Assembly: GCF_004025585.1 (NCBI RefSeq)
Contig: NZ_QTZO01000005.1
Span: 1-64,000 of the forward strand
Length of the DNA: 64,000 bases
Direction of reading: 5' to 3'
Source: Pseudodesulfovibrio sp. S3
Lineage (GTDB): Bacteria; Desulfobacterota; Desulfovibrionia; Desulfovibrionales; Desulfovibrionaceae
The notes below the pieces were generated by a model. The model was not told the DNA's origin. It saw nothing but the letters and a program-made list of their open reading frames with translations, and searched no databases. This document shows, piece by piece, positions 1 through 9,300 of the stretch (within the stretch, counting starts at the first letter, position 1; each line of letters begins with the position of its first letter). A program made the translations under genes and the position numbers.

Positions 1-66
1 TAGTTAAGCCCTCCATCGCCGATGATACTGCATGGTAGCGTGTGGGAAAGTAGGTCGCCGCCAAGG
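1..66 (+). rRNA. rrf: 5S ribosomal RNA, 3' part only
   Basis: The first ~66 bases match the 3' part of a bacterial 5S rRNA: the loop-B AGTTAAGCCC stretch, a GATGATACTGC segment, then GTGGGAAAGTAGGTCGCCGCC, which is the conserved 3' half leading into the closing stem. An intrinsic terminator follows within 10 bases, as expected at the end of an rRNA operon. The 5' half and any 23S/16S genes lie off the left edge. Confidence 0.85.
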
Positions 67-75
67 AATATTTCA

Positions 76-109
76 AAAAGCCCTGATTCGAAAGAATCAG
101 GGCTTTTTT
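76..109 (+). terminator. rRNA operon terminator
   Basis: A perfect 10-bp stem (GCCCTGATTC / GAATCAGGGC) with a GAAA loop is followed by a T-run. It lies directly after the 5S rRNA 3' end. Confidence 0.9.
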
Positions 110-229
110 GCGTCTACCAACCCGGACCGATGGGCGTGTGGGACGGGTGTTCCATTTCCCCCTTGACGAAATCGTTTTCAAAAACCAAGCTTCACCAAAA
201 GAATATTACTCCAAGGAGACACCCGAGAC

Positions 230-988
230 ATGTTCACCCGCGCCATAACCCGCCGTCCGTCTGAAGAAATGGTCAATGGCATCACCTCCGCCAATCTGGG
301 TAAGCCTGATTTTGCCCTGGCCCTGAAGCAACACGACATCTACTGCCAAACCCTGGCCGATCTCGGCCTGGACGTGACCGTGCTTGACGCTGAGCCTGGT
401 TACCCGGATTGCTGTTTCGTGGAAGACACCGCCGTGGTCTGCGCGCATGTGGCCGTCCTGACGCCGCTCGGCGCGCCTTCCCGCCAGGGCGAGCAAAAAA
501 CCATCGAGCCGGAACTTGCCAAGCACAAGCCCTTGGTCAAGATCGCTCCGCCCGCGCTCATCGAAGGCGGCGACGTGTTGCAGGTGGAGGACACCTTCTA
601 TGTCGGTTTGTCCGATCGGACCAACAACGAGGGCGCCCTGGCCCTGGCCCATGCCGTCGCACCCCATGGTTACAAGACCGAAATCATTGCCTGCTGCCCC
701 AGCCTGCATTTCAAGACTGACGTCAACTTTATCGGCAACAATACTCTCCTGCTCTCGCCCTGCTGCAACGAGATGGAACAACTCTCCGGCTTTAAAAGGA
801 TTATCGTGGACGATGACGAGGCATACGCCCGCAACTGCCTGTACATCAACGGCACCGTCATCGTGCCTGACGGTTTTCCCAAGACCTTGGAAAAGGTTCG
901 GGCCACCGGGATCAGAACCGTGGTCATCGACGTGTCCGAATTCCGCAAACTCGACGGCGGCCTGACCTGTCTGTCCCTCAGATTCTAA
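230..988 (+). CDS. Dimethylargininase (DDAH)-like amidinohydrolase
   Basis: Predicted cytosolic enzyme of the guanidino-group-modifying (pentein) superfamily. DDAH members hydrolyse N-methylated arginine to citrulline and methylamines. The 252-residue length fits DDAH. Visible signature pieces are FVEDTAVV (63-70), the EGGD turn (112-115), a catalytic-type His160 in SLHFKTD and a nucleophile-type Cys247 in the C-terminal GGLTCLSLRF. The ATG follows AAGGAG at a normal distance. An SAM methyltransferase gene starts 18 bases downstream, so the two probably form an operon. The substrate (methylarginine, arginine or another guanidine) cannot be fixed from sequence. The family call is firm. Confidence 0.85.
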   Translation: MFTRAITRRPSEEMVNGITSANLGKPDFALALKQHDIYCQTLADLGLDVTVLDAEPGYPDCCFVEDTAVVCAHVAVLTPLGAPSRQGEQKTIEPELAKHKPLVKIAPPALIEGGDVLQVEDTFYVGLSDRTNNEGALALAHAVAPHGYKTEIIACCPSLHFKTDVNFIGNNTLLLSPCCNEMEQLSGFKRIIVDDDEAYARNCLYINGTVIVPDGFPKTLEKVRATGIRTVVIDVSEFRKLDGGLTCLSLRF

Positions 989-1006
989 CAACATACGGGA
1001 GTGAGA

Positions 1007-1630
1007 ATGTGGAAACGTTTTTTTTCGAAACAGGCGCGGAGGCCTTCAGGATTGTTTGGCCGCTTTGTTGCCTCACGGATTTTCGATAAGGGCAACGATT
1101 CCTTGAACACCTCGATGGTGGCTCTTGTCGCAGCGCGCAACGGCGATGCAATCCTGGAAATAGGGTTCGGATGCGGCACCGTTATCAGGGAGATGGGTGA
1201 CCTTGTGGGGGACGGGGTTGTCGAGGGAATAGATTTTTCCGATGCCATGATGCATGTGGCAAAGAAACGCAACCGGCACCACATCCGAAAGGGACGCGTC
1301 AGGTTGACGCACGGTGACTTCGATACTGCGGTGTATCCCGACGGGGCCTTTAACGCAGTCTGTTCTGCCAATACCATTTATTTTTGGTCCGATCCTTCCC
1401 AGACCTGCGCTCGAATCCATGAGGTGCTCAAACCGGGCGGAAAGGTCGTGTTGGCGTTTGTGGACAAGGGGAAAATGGAAACCATGCCCCTGGATATGGA
1501 GGTCTTTCGCCCAGTCTCCTGCGCTGCTGCCCTGGAGATGCTGGAATCCGTCGGGTTTTCATCGGTTCAGGCCCATGCCGTTGGAGACGGGGGAGCCATG
1601 TTCTGCGTGACCGGTCTCAAGGAACGCTAG
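1007..1630 (+). CDS. Class I SAM-dependent methyltransferase
   Basis: Small (207-residue) methyltransferase of the UbiE/Methyltransf_11 type. The SAM-binding motif I reads ILEIGFGCGTV; an acidic motif II-like segment (GIDFSDAMM) and a post-motif NTIYFW segment follow. I chose the ATG at 1007 because GGGAG precedes it at about 5 bases; an in-frame GTG at 1001 is the alternative. It follows the DDAH-like gene by 18 bases and is closed by the terminator at 1721. The acceptor substrate is unknown. Confidence 0.8.
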   Translation: MWKRFFSKQARRPSGLFGRFVASRIFDKGNDSLNTSMVALVAARNGDAILEIGFGCGTVIREMGDLVGDGVVEGIDFSDAMMHVAKKRNRHHIRKGRVRLTHGDFDTAVYPDGAFNAVCSANTIYFWSDPSQTCARIHEVLKPGGKVVLAFVDKGKMETMPLDMEVFRPVSCAAALEMLESVGFSSVQAHAVGDGGAMFCVTGLKER

Positions 1631-1720
1631 AGGGTACGCTTCGACGGCCTGTGAACCTTTTGGAATTTATTTCTGAGACGGTCACAAACGTTCAAGCCAA
1701 GCATGTTCAAGGACGCCATA

Positions 1721-1754
1721 AAAGCCCACCAGAATCGTTCTGGTGGGCTTTTTT
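1721..1754 (+). terminator. Intrinsic terminator of the DDAH/methyltransferase operon
   Basis: Perfect inverted repeat AAAGCCCACCAGAA / TTCTGGTGGGCTTT with a 3-base loop and a T-run on the plus strand. The T-tract on the other side is shorter. Beyond it, 1755-1881 shows nothing I can identify. Confidence 0.9.
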
Positions 1755-1881
1755 CTTGTCGTGTGTCCGCCAACTGGCCTTGAAAGCTCCGGGTATGCGT
1801 GTCATGGCGGTCCCGGACAGGGGAAGCAGAGACTCCATTCACAGGTGTTCCCTTGCCGCGGCCGCCCGGGAGTTCATTGCC

Positions 1882-3270
1882 CTAATATTCGGTAACGCGC
1901 TTTGGCAGCGTGAACAACCAGAGTTTGGAGGCGGTGCCGGTGGGGGAAAGTTCTATCTTGGTTTCCACGGGCTTGTCATTGTATCTGACCTGGCCGGACG
2001 GATCCACTGTGTACTTGGCCGCTTTGGTGACCGGTTTGCCGTTCTCGTCGTTGACCGGGTTGACGGTCTCGAAGGTGAAACCGAAGTCGTTGTCGGAGGT
2101 CACGGCCAGGGTGCGCATGTCGGGCAGCAGGGCCACGCCTTCCGCCTTGCCGGGCTTCCAGCCGTAGTCCTTGATGTCGATGAGCTTGGTCTTTTTCACA
2201 TAGGTGACGCCCAGGGCTTCCACTGCGCTGCGATCAGCCAGGGTTTCCAGCTCGTTGCCGCCAGCTGCCTTGATGTTCGAAATGTCGGTAGCGTCGGAAA
2301 TATCGATGACATAGATCGGGATACGGGTCTTGCCGTCACTGCATTTGCCCCGTTCGATGAGGATGAATTCGGTATCGGAGATGGCGTGCAGGTCGCCGAT
2401 CTTGGCCTCGGCGGAGTTCGGGTAGGTGTCGACGTTGTGCGGGTATGCGAATTGCTTGACCGAACCGGTTGCGGGGTCGAGATAGAGCAGGCGGATGAAG
2501 GTGGCTTTGGATTTCTTGACATTGCCGTCCACGTCGCAGATGGACTGGATGGCGGACAGCACCTTGTTGGAAGGGGTCACGGCAATGCCTTCCAGGCCGC
2601 GGTTGGGCTGGCGTGTCGTGGCGATCATGGGCAGTTCCTTGCCCGGCACATATTTCTTGATGATGCGGCCGTTGTAGCCGTCTATTTTAGCGATGAACGG
2701 ACCGTATTCGTCACAGATCCAGAGATTGCGATTGTCTTCGCGATCGATGGCGATGCCTTCGGTATCGAGTCCGTCAGGATCAAAGGCGAGCTTCTTGAGG
2801 GAATCGTTCAGGGGAATTTCGCCGGTGGCGCCCACGGACCCGATGGGAATGGCGCGGCCGGAAATGGGTTTCATGTTCTCGTTCTTGAGCGTGATCAGGC
2901 TGGCCAGCACGGCATGGCCGTCCTTGACGCGGATGGCCCCGAAGGAGGGGGCGAAATCAGGGGCGGGAAACATCTTGGTGGCCGTGGTCTTGCCGCCCTC
3001 AACGTATTTCGGGGCGTCGGCATTGGGGCCGCGATCGCTGATGGCGTAGAAGATGCGGGCTCCGTCAGCACCCTTGCCGACATAGGTCATGCCCGAGCCG
3101 ATACCGATGGTGAAGCCTTCGGGAAATCGGTCGGCGTACACGCCGGTATAGGGGACGAAAAAGTCCTTGGGAATTTCTATGTCGTATTTCTCGACGACCA
3201 CATCGGCGGCCAGACAGGGCAGTGCCGTGGACAGGAATAACAGGGCGGAAAGGAACAGATTGCGCAGCAT
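1882..3270 (-). CDS. Exported phytase/esterase-like beta-propeller protein
   Basis: 462-residue exported protein with a clear Sec signal peptide (MLRNLFLSALLFLSTALPCLA, cleaved after ~21). The body resembles the 'esterase-like activity of phytase' family: FTIGIGSGMTYVGKG, FYAISDRGPNAD, DPDGLDTEGIAIDRE, WICDEYGPFIAKID and GLEGIAVTP are typical blade segments with acidic metal-binding loops. Its likely place is the periplasm or cell surface, acting on a phosphate ester. AGGAGG precedes the ATG at 6 bases. It stands downstream of the AsmA gene but is separated from it by a terminator, so it is probably its own unit. The true substrate is unknown. Confidence 0.75.
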   Translation of the reverse strand: MLRNLFLSALLFLSTALPCLAADVVVEKYDIEIPKDFFVPYTGVYADRFPEGFTIGIGSGMTYVGKGADGARIFYAISDRGPNADAPKYVEGGKTTATKMFPAPDFAPSFGAIRVKDGHAVLASLITLKNENMKPISGRAIPIGSVGATGEIPLNDSLKKLAFDPDGLDTEGIAIDREDNRNLWICDEYGPFIAKIDGYNGRIIKKYVPGKELPMIATTRQPNRGLEGIAVTPSNKVLSAIQSICDVDGNVKKSKATFIRLLYLDPATGSVKQFAYPHNVDTYPNSAEAKIGDLHAISDTEFILIERGKCSDGKTRIPIYVIDISDATDISNIKAAGGNELETLADRSAVEALGVTYVKKTKLIDIKDYGWKPGKAEGVALLPDMRTLAVTSDNDFGFTFETVNPVNDENGKPVTKAAKYTVDPSGQVRYNDKPVETKIELSPTGTASKLWLFTLPKRVTEY

Positions 3271-3362
3271 GAGAGCCTCCTGAAGATTTGTTCTCCGCTG
3301 TATAGTGAATCAATGTTCGAGTGGTGTGCCGCAATTGTGAAGATTGCGTTACCGATTGCCGT

Positions 3363-3399
3363 AAAAAAAAGGGCCGGACAGCGATTTGCCGCCCGGCCC
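3363..3399 (-). terminator. Intrinsic terminator downstream of the AsmA gene
   Basis: On the minus strand a GGGCCGG...CCGGCCC stem is followed by eight T residues. It lies 23 bases after the AsmA stop codon. Confidence 0.75.
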
Positions 3400-3421
3400 G
3401 GAGTGTTATGGTGCTCGGTGA

Positions 3422-5482
3422 TTATTTCTTTTTCAGCAGGCCGCCCAGTGGGTTATTGGTCTTTGTGTCAGTGGTGGAGCCTGTGGAGCCGGAATTTTGG
3501 GAACCGCCGAGGAGGTCCTTCTTGAGTTTCTCCTCCAACCTCTTGGCGCCTTGCTTGAACGTGCCCTTGAACAGGGCCTCGCCCATGGCCTTCAAATCCA
3601 GGCTTATCTTAGGATCGTTCAGGTCGCCCTTGACGTTGATGGGCAGGGGCAGTCCCTTCAGGTCTTCCATGGACGCACCGTCCTGGCCTTCCAGGGTGCC
3701 GACCACGGTGACCGTGGCCGTGTAGTCGGTGTTGTTCCTGGGCAGGTTGGCCCATCCCTTGCCGGTCACGCGCAGCAGCGGCGATTTCATGAGCAGGTCC
3801 TGATTGTCAATGAGCCCGTTGGTGATGGTGGCCGACCCGAGCAGTTCGGCAAAGTCGGTTTTTGCCGGTTCATCCGCGCTGACGGCCTTGCCCTTGAGCT
3901 GGTTCCAGCCGTCGCGGATCATCTTGGCCACGTTCACGCCCATGACGGCCCCATCGGTGAAGGCAAAGGACGCGGTTCCGGTGACGGACTTTTTGATGTT
4001 GTCCGGGGTCAGGCCAAAGCCCTTGAGGTCATACTTGGCCGAGGTGGTTCCGTGCAGGTGGTCCTTGCCCACCAGGTCCTTGAGCAGCGGTCCGGCCAGC
4101 ACGCCCTTGAGCCCGCCTTTTTCGCCCCAGGTGGCAACCTTGGGGTTGGCGTCCAGCCAGCCTTCGGCAGAGTAGGAGCCGTCATAGAGGTTCAGGGAGA
4201 CCGGCTGGGCCTTGAGCACACCGTTCTTGGCCGTGAGCTGGCACAGGATGTCGGTGATGGTCAGGTTCATGACCTTGAGCTTGCCCACGGTCAGTTTGGC
4301 GGCCAGATCAAGACCCTTGAGACCGCTCAGGTCCGGTTCCTCTGCGGGCTTGTCGTTGGTTGCGGCAGTTGGTCCGGCCTGCGTTGTGTCGCCGGGCGTA
4401 TCGGACTTGGGCGGGAGGTATCTGTCCACATCCATGGTGTCCACGTTGACGTTGAGGTTCATGGCCGGTTTGTTGAAATTCTTGACCGAGCCGTCTACCG
4501 TGACCGTGGTGTCGTCGAGTTTGACGGTCATCTTCTCCAGGGAAACATTTGACTCGGTGCCGTTGAACTTGAGGTCGGCCGACAGCGCTTCGAGCGCCTT
4601 GGGGTCAGCCGTGGCAGGGACTTCCATGCCGATCTCCTGCATGAGCTTGCGGACGGAGGCTTCTGCCAGCTTCAGTTCGCCGGAATAGGAGGCGGTGCCG
4701 TCCTTGGCCTTGGCAAAGAACAGGCCGGTGATTTCCAGGTTGAGGGCGCTGAAAGTGAATTGGTCGATCTCCATGCTTCCGGTATCCTGGTCAAGTTTGG
4801 CAAAGCCGGTCAATGTGGGCCGGGTTTCGATATTGGGATTATCCAGCTTGAGGTCGAAGCGCAGCTCAAAGGGGAAGCGCACCCCATTGCCCACCTCGCC
4901 GACGATGAGATTCAGGTTGTTGATCGAGGTTTTGGTTCCCGCCTGCCGGTCATCGAACATGACGTTGGCGTTGGTGATCTCGATGCCCTGGACGGACAGC
5001 ATTTCCGAAGGTTTCTTGGCCGTGTCGCCGCTCTTTTTTTCAGTCGGCTCCACAGCGTCTTTTGTATCGGTTGCCGCAGCCTTGGTCAGGTCGTCCCAGT
5101 TGGTGACACCCTTTGCATTTTTGGCCAGATTGAGGGTGAGCCCGTCCAATACGACCGTGCCGACGGACAGATTGCCCGAAAACAGCGGCATGATTCGGAT
5201 GGAGGCCTCGGCCTTGTTGATGCGTACCATCTCGTCGGGGGCGAACCCCGGTGCGTTGCCCAGCGCCATGGGCCCGACATCCAGTCCCAGCCAGGGAAAG
5301 AAATTGAAACCGATATCGCCTTCGAATTTGAGGTCACGACCGGTCTGTTCCTTGACGGCCTGGGAGATTTCCGCCTTGTATTCGTTGGGATCGACCAGGA
5401 CCACCAGGGCGATGGCTGCCACGACAAAAAGAAGGACAATTGCTGCTGCCGATATCAGGCTGATTTTTATGATTTTGGACAT
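3422..5482 (-). CDS. AsmA family envelope protein
   Basis: 686-residue AsmA-like protein: one N-terminal membrane anchor (ISLISAAAIVLLFVVAAIALVVLV), the typical DPNEYKAEISQAVKEQTGRDLKFEGDI start, then a long periplasmic beta-rich repeat region. AsmA-like C-terminal elements are visible (TASFAFTDGAVMGVNVAKMIRDGWNQLKGK and NVKGDLNDPKISLD). The family is implicated in outer-membrane biogenesis and bridge-like lipid transport. AGGAG lies 6 bases before the ATG and overlaps the stop codon region of the upstream DUF4197 gene, so the two are translationally coupled. A threonine-rich tail ends in LLKKK. Confidence 0.88.
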   Translation of the reverse strand: MSKIIKISLISAAAIVLLFVVAAIALVVLVDPNEYKAEISQAVKEQTGRDLKFEGDIGFNFFPWLGLDVGPMALGNAPGFAPDEMVRINKAEASIRIMPLFSGNLSVGTVVLDGLTLNLAKNAKGVTNWDDLTKAAATDTKDAVEPTEKKSGDTAKKPSEMLSVQGIEITNANVMFDDRQAGTKTSINNLNLIVGEVGNGVRFPFELRFDLKLDNPNIETRPTLTGFAKLDQDTGSMEIDQFTFSALNLEITGLFFAKAKDGTASYSGELKLAEASVRKLMQEIGMEVPATADPKALEALSADLKFNGTESNVSLEKMTVKLDDTTVTVDGSVKNFNKPAMNLNVNVDTMDVDRYLPPKSDTPGDTTQAGPTAATNDKPAEEPDLSGLKGLDLAAKLTVGKLKVMNLTITDILCQLTAKNGVLKAQPVSLNLYDGSYSAEGWLDANPKVATWGEKGGLKGVLAGPLLKDLVGKDHLHGTTSAKYDLKGFGLTPDNIKKSVTGTASFAFTDGAVMGVNVAKMIRDGWNQLKGKAVSADEPAKTDFAELLGSATITNGLIDNQDLLMKSPLLRVTGKGWANLPRNNTDYTATVTVVGTLEGQDGASMEDLKGLPLPINVKGDLNDPKISLDLKAMGEALFKGTFKQGAKRLEEKLKKDLLGGSQNSGSTGSTTDTKTNNPLGGLLKKK

Positions 5483-5491
5483 GGGTAGCTC

Positions 5492-6196
5492 CTAGAAGAG
5501 TGTTTGTAGAAGTTCACTTGCACCGGCTCCGCCTGTGGAGCGGATATCTTTTTCCGTGTCGGCTATGTAGCTGAACATGCCGTCCAGAGCCCGGTCGGTG
5601 ACGTAGTCCACGGGGTCAAAGGCCACACCGGTCAGATTGCTCATCTGCTGGGCTGCGGTCAGGGCGTTCAGGTATTGACCGGCATCGGTCGCGTCCAGGC
5701 TCTTGCTGACAATGGGTTTTGCCAGTTTTTTGAGCGATGGTCGCGCGGAATTTTCAAAATATCGGGTGATCGAGTCGTCGTCGCCTCCGATCATGGAGGC
5801 AGGGTTGCCGATGTCCAGGGACTGGATGGCGTTCTGGAAGAGGGGGCCAAGGGACGGGACCGAGGATTCGGCCGCCGAGTTCAGGGCCGAGACCAGCCCG
5901 GAGGCTGCACTGCCGCTTGCCTTGCTGAACAAATCCGGTAAGGGCAGGGCCAGAGCTTCATTATTGGAGAATCCTCCGTTGACACCGAGGGAGGAAACAG
6001 CGGAATCCGTACCCATTGAGAGCACTTGCTTGATGCCTGCCTCGGCCTGGGAAGGTGTGTAGGGTAATCCCATGGCCGTGGCTCCTGCATCTCCCATGCC
6101 CTTGATGGCGTCGCCCCATGCCGCGTGGCCGGGGGCGGTCCAGACCAGGATGGTCAGTAAAAGTATGAGGGGAATGGGAGAATATTTCGATTTCAT
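5492..6196 (-). CDS. DUF4197 domain protein, exported
   Basis: 234-residue exported protein. The signal peptide MKSKYSPIPLILLLTILVWTAPGHA is followed by helical sequence typical of DUF4197 (AGIKQVLSMGTDSAVSSLG, then DATDAGQYLNALTAAQQMSN and a C-terminal ALDGMFSYIADTEKDIR). The function of the family is not known. I set the start at 6196 because GAGGAG sits 6 bases upstream; a longer reading frame to 6244 lacks a signal. It is the first gene of a two-gene operon with the AsmA gene (9-base gap). This context suggests an envelope role, which is inference. Confidence 0.82.
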   Translation of the reverse strand: MKSKYSPIPLILLLTILVWTAPGHAAWGDAIKGMGDAGATAMGLPYTPSQAEAGIKQVLSMGTDSAVSSLGVNGGFSNNEALALPLPDLFSKASGSAASGLVSALNSAAESSVPSLGPLFQNAIQSLDIGNPASMIGGDDDSITRYFENSARPSLKKLAKPIVSKSLDATDAGQYLNALTAAQQMSNLTGVAFDPVDYVTDRALDGMFSYIADTEKDIRSTGGAGASELLQTLF

Positions 6197-6285
6197 GACC
6201 GGCTCCTCGTTACGATTGAGAACTGATAGTCGGGAATGTACCATGGTGAAAGTTCTCTGCCTAGGGGGCGGATTGCGATTCCGAC

Positions 6286-6316
6286 AAAAAGGCGGACGGT
6301 CCCGGACCGCCCGCCC
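6286..6316 (-). terminator. Terminator downstream of the arylsulfotransferase-fusion gene
   Basis: On the minus strand a GC-rich stem (GGCGGGCGGTCC pairing with GGACCGTCCGCC, one imperfect pair) is followed by TTTTTG. It lies just after the stop at 6326. Confidence 0.75.
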
Positions 6317-6325
6317 TGGATGCGG

Positions 6326-9300
6326 CTATTGCGAGGACAGTCTTTTGATGCCGGGGTGGTCCGAGGGTATTCTGGTCGCTCTGAAGAGATGGCTGTCCGG
6401 CCCTTTGTTCCTGCCTTCGTGCTTGTATTCCCAGACGGGCTTGGCGTCACCCGTGACTTCGAAGATGCGTGCGTCCGTGCCGTCGCATATGAGCGTGTTG
6501 CCGTTGGCCAGCCGCTGGGCGCCGGAGACGTGGTCGGCAAAGAACGGAGAGCCGCCTGCATCGTTGTAGGACCAGACCACCTGGGCATTGAGGCGGGTGG
6601 TCTTGAAGTAGTATTCGGGCTTGATCTCGATGATGTCAGACCGTTTCTCCCGGCGGTCGCCGTTGTTGAAGATCAGGATGGTCTCATCACCGGGCTTGCC
6701 GTTTGGAATCCATTGGGCGTCATGCTGTCCCATGAGGGAAGGCCGACCCGAAGCCCCGTAGGCTGCCGGATTGCCCCAACGGAAGAGGATGTCGCCGCCC
6801 CGGCGCATGAGTCCGCCGGAACTGGCGGCGGCCTGGGCCGTGCTGGTGGAGTGGTCGATGATCCAGATTTCGTTCGTGTTGCGCAGGCTGACCACGATCT
6901 GGTTCAGGGCCGGATTGAAGTCGATGGAGTTGGCGTGCTGCCAATCGGCCTGGCGCGTGGGGTTGTAGTTTAAATCGATGCGCTGGGGCAGGCGGACCGG
7001 GCTCGCATAGTTGGGGGCGGACTGGTTGGAATCCTGCACCAGATGGTCCCAGGCGTGCCACTCCCACACGATGTAGCCGCTCCTCGGGCCGGATTTGCGA
7101 ACCTCCACGATGTGCTCCACCCAGAGCTTGCCCTCGGGATGGGAACGCAGGGAGCCGCCCGCAGCCTCGATATCCGAGGCGTGCTTCATCTCCCATGCCA
7201 GAAGCAGGACGTTGCCGTTGGGCAGAGGTTCGACATCATGGTGCTGCCGGACATCTGATGATACGTAGCTGTATTCCCAGACAATTTGTCCGCGTGGCGA
7301 CACTTCCTGTATGATGCCTCCGTTCACGCCCTTTCCTTCGAACGGCGTGCGAACCTCGCCCTTGGCCGGAGATACCGTCCGAAGCAGGTTGCCGTTGTTC
7401 AGGAGATAGACCGCACCGGCAGAGGTATCCTTGCTTGTCCACTTCTTGAAAATGCTACCCTGCATGTCCACCAGGTAGGTCTCGGTTCCACCTATGGGCG
7501 CGAACAGGGTATAACCGGTGGAAGAACCGGAGCTCTCTGCTTTGGATGCGGCCGGAAGGGCGGTCGTTTTGGCGGGGGCGGCCGTCTGCGGTTTGGCCAG
7601 GGAGGCGGTGGTCGTCGGTTGCGGAGCGGCCGGTTTGGCCTGCTGGGCCACGGGCCTGGGCTGCGGACGGGGCTGAGGCTGGGATGCCTGTTCCGCTGTG
7701 TCTTGCCCCTCTTGTCTGCTCTTGTCGTCCATTCGATCCAGCTCTGCCTTTGACAGGCAGCCGTCACCGTTGTGGTCCACGCGCCAGAATTGCTGCTGGA
7801 GCGGACCCTGTGCCTCGTTGATGGTGATGCAGCCGTTGCCGTCAGCGTCCAGCTCCAGCAGCATGATTTCAGAGGATTTCGGGCCGCTTTTACGCGGGGC
7901 AGGCGATTCCTTGAGGACCGAGTGCTGCGGCTCGACCATGGCCAGGGCGTCCGGTTCGGGTTGAGGCGCAGGTGGTTGGACCGGAGCAAGGACTGGCTCG
8001 GGTGTTGCGACCGGTGCCTGCTTTGGTGCCTGCTCCAGAACCTGTGGCTGTTCCAGAATCTTTGGCTGTTCCGGTTCAGGTTCCGGCGTTGCAATGCTCT
8101 GGGGCGCAGGAGTCTGGGCCACTTCGGGGAGTTGCACCGGGATGCTTCGGGTTTCGGGCAGGGCCGGGGCATTTCGGGTGTCGAGCAGGGCCGTGGTCAC
8201 GGCTGCGGTGTAGCCGGAATCAAAACTGGGCAGGTTCTGTGTAAATTCACTCCGGTTGGCGTCCTTGATCCGGGCGTCGAGTTTGTCTGCCGTGAATCGG
8301 AAGCCGTTGGTCTTGTATCCCACGTTGAGCATGGTTTCGGATTTGCGGTCCAGGCTCGGGTTGGCCTGAAACACGGATTTGCCCTTGTAGCCGCCCTGGA
8401 TGACCGAGTCCTGCACCCGGATTTCGCTGCCGGGACCGTTGAGGAAACGGGTGTCCTTGCATTCGCATTCGTTGGCCCAGACCACGGTTTTGATCAGGAT
8501 TGTGGTGTTGGCGCTGGTGTCGCCCTGGTGGATGGCCGGACCGTCCTTGGTGGAGCGGTTGCCGGTGAGGGTGCAGTAGTAGAAGATGGGTGCGGCCCCG
8601 CCGTCGTTGGCCATGCCGCCGCCGTGCACCGCTTCATTGTTGCGAAAAATGGAGTTGAGCAGGATCGGCGCGGCCCCGAAGTCGTTGTACATGCCGCCTC
8701 CCTTGAAATCGCTCAGGTTGGAGTCGAATTCGCAGGACACGAAAAGGGGTTTGGTGCGCAGCGCATTGGCCACGCCGCCGCCGTAGGCCATGGCCGAGTT
8801 CTGCCAGAAGGTGCAGTCTATGAACCGTGGAGAGGTCTCAGGTACGCCTGTGGGGTCGTTCGACGGCGAAGTCATGTTGTAGACCGCGCCGCCCTCAAGG
8901 GCCTGGTTGTCCTGGAAGACGCAGTTGCGCACTTCTGGCGAGGCCTGGAAGTTGATCATGCCAGCCCCCTGGCCGTTGCCGGGACCGGACACGATGACGG
9001 AGGCGGTCAGTTGGTCGCCTCCCTGCCAGCGGGCGTTCCTGCTGTAACCACCGGTGACGGTAAAACCGTCGAGCACGGCCCGGTCCGCCCCGGTGACCAC
9101 GTGAAAGACGTTGTCGTCGGGAACCCCCATCTGGCCGATGTCGCCGGAAAGAGTCGTTTGATGCTTCTTGAAGTTCCGTTTGCCCAGCTCGACCTCAGTG
9201 CCTGAGAAACCGCCGTAGATCTCCACCCCCGGAACCAGTTTGAAGGTGGCGGCACGGCCCGCGCTCGGGTTGGGCGTATAGACGCCTTCGGCAACCCATA

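Noticed and set aside
22-264. 80-residue frame over the 5S rRNA end and terminator
   Set aside because: It reads through an rRNA gene and its terminator.
1651-3240. 529-residue plus-strand frame opposite the phytase-like gene
   Set aside because: Runs through a terminator and is a shadow; the minus gene has a signal peptide and a good ribosome-binding site.
7772-9205. 477-residue plus-strand frame opposite the fusion gene
   Set aside because: Shadow of the beta-helix repeats; no start signal.
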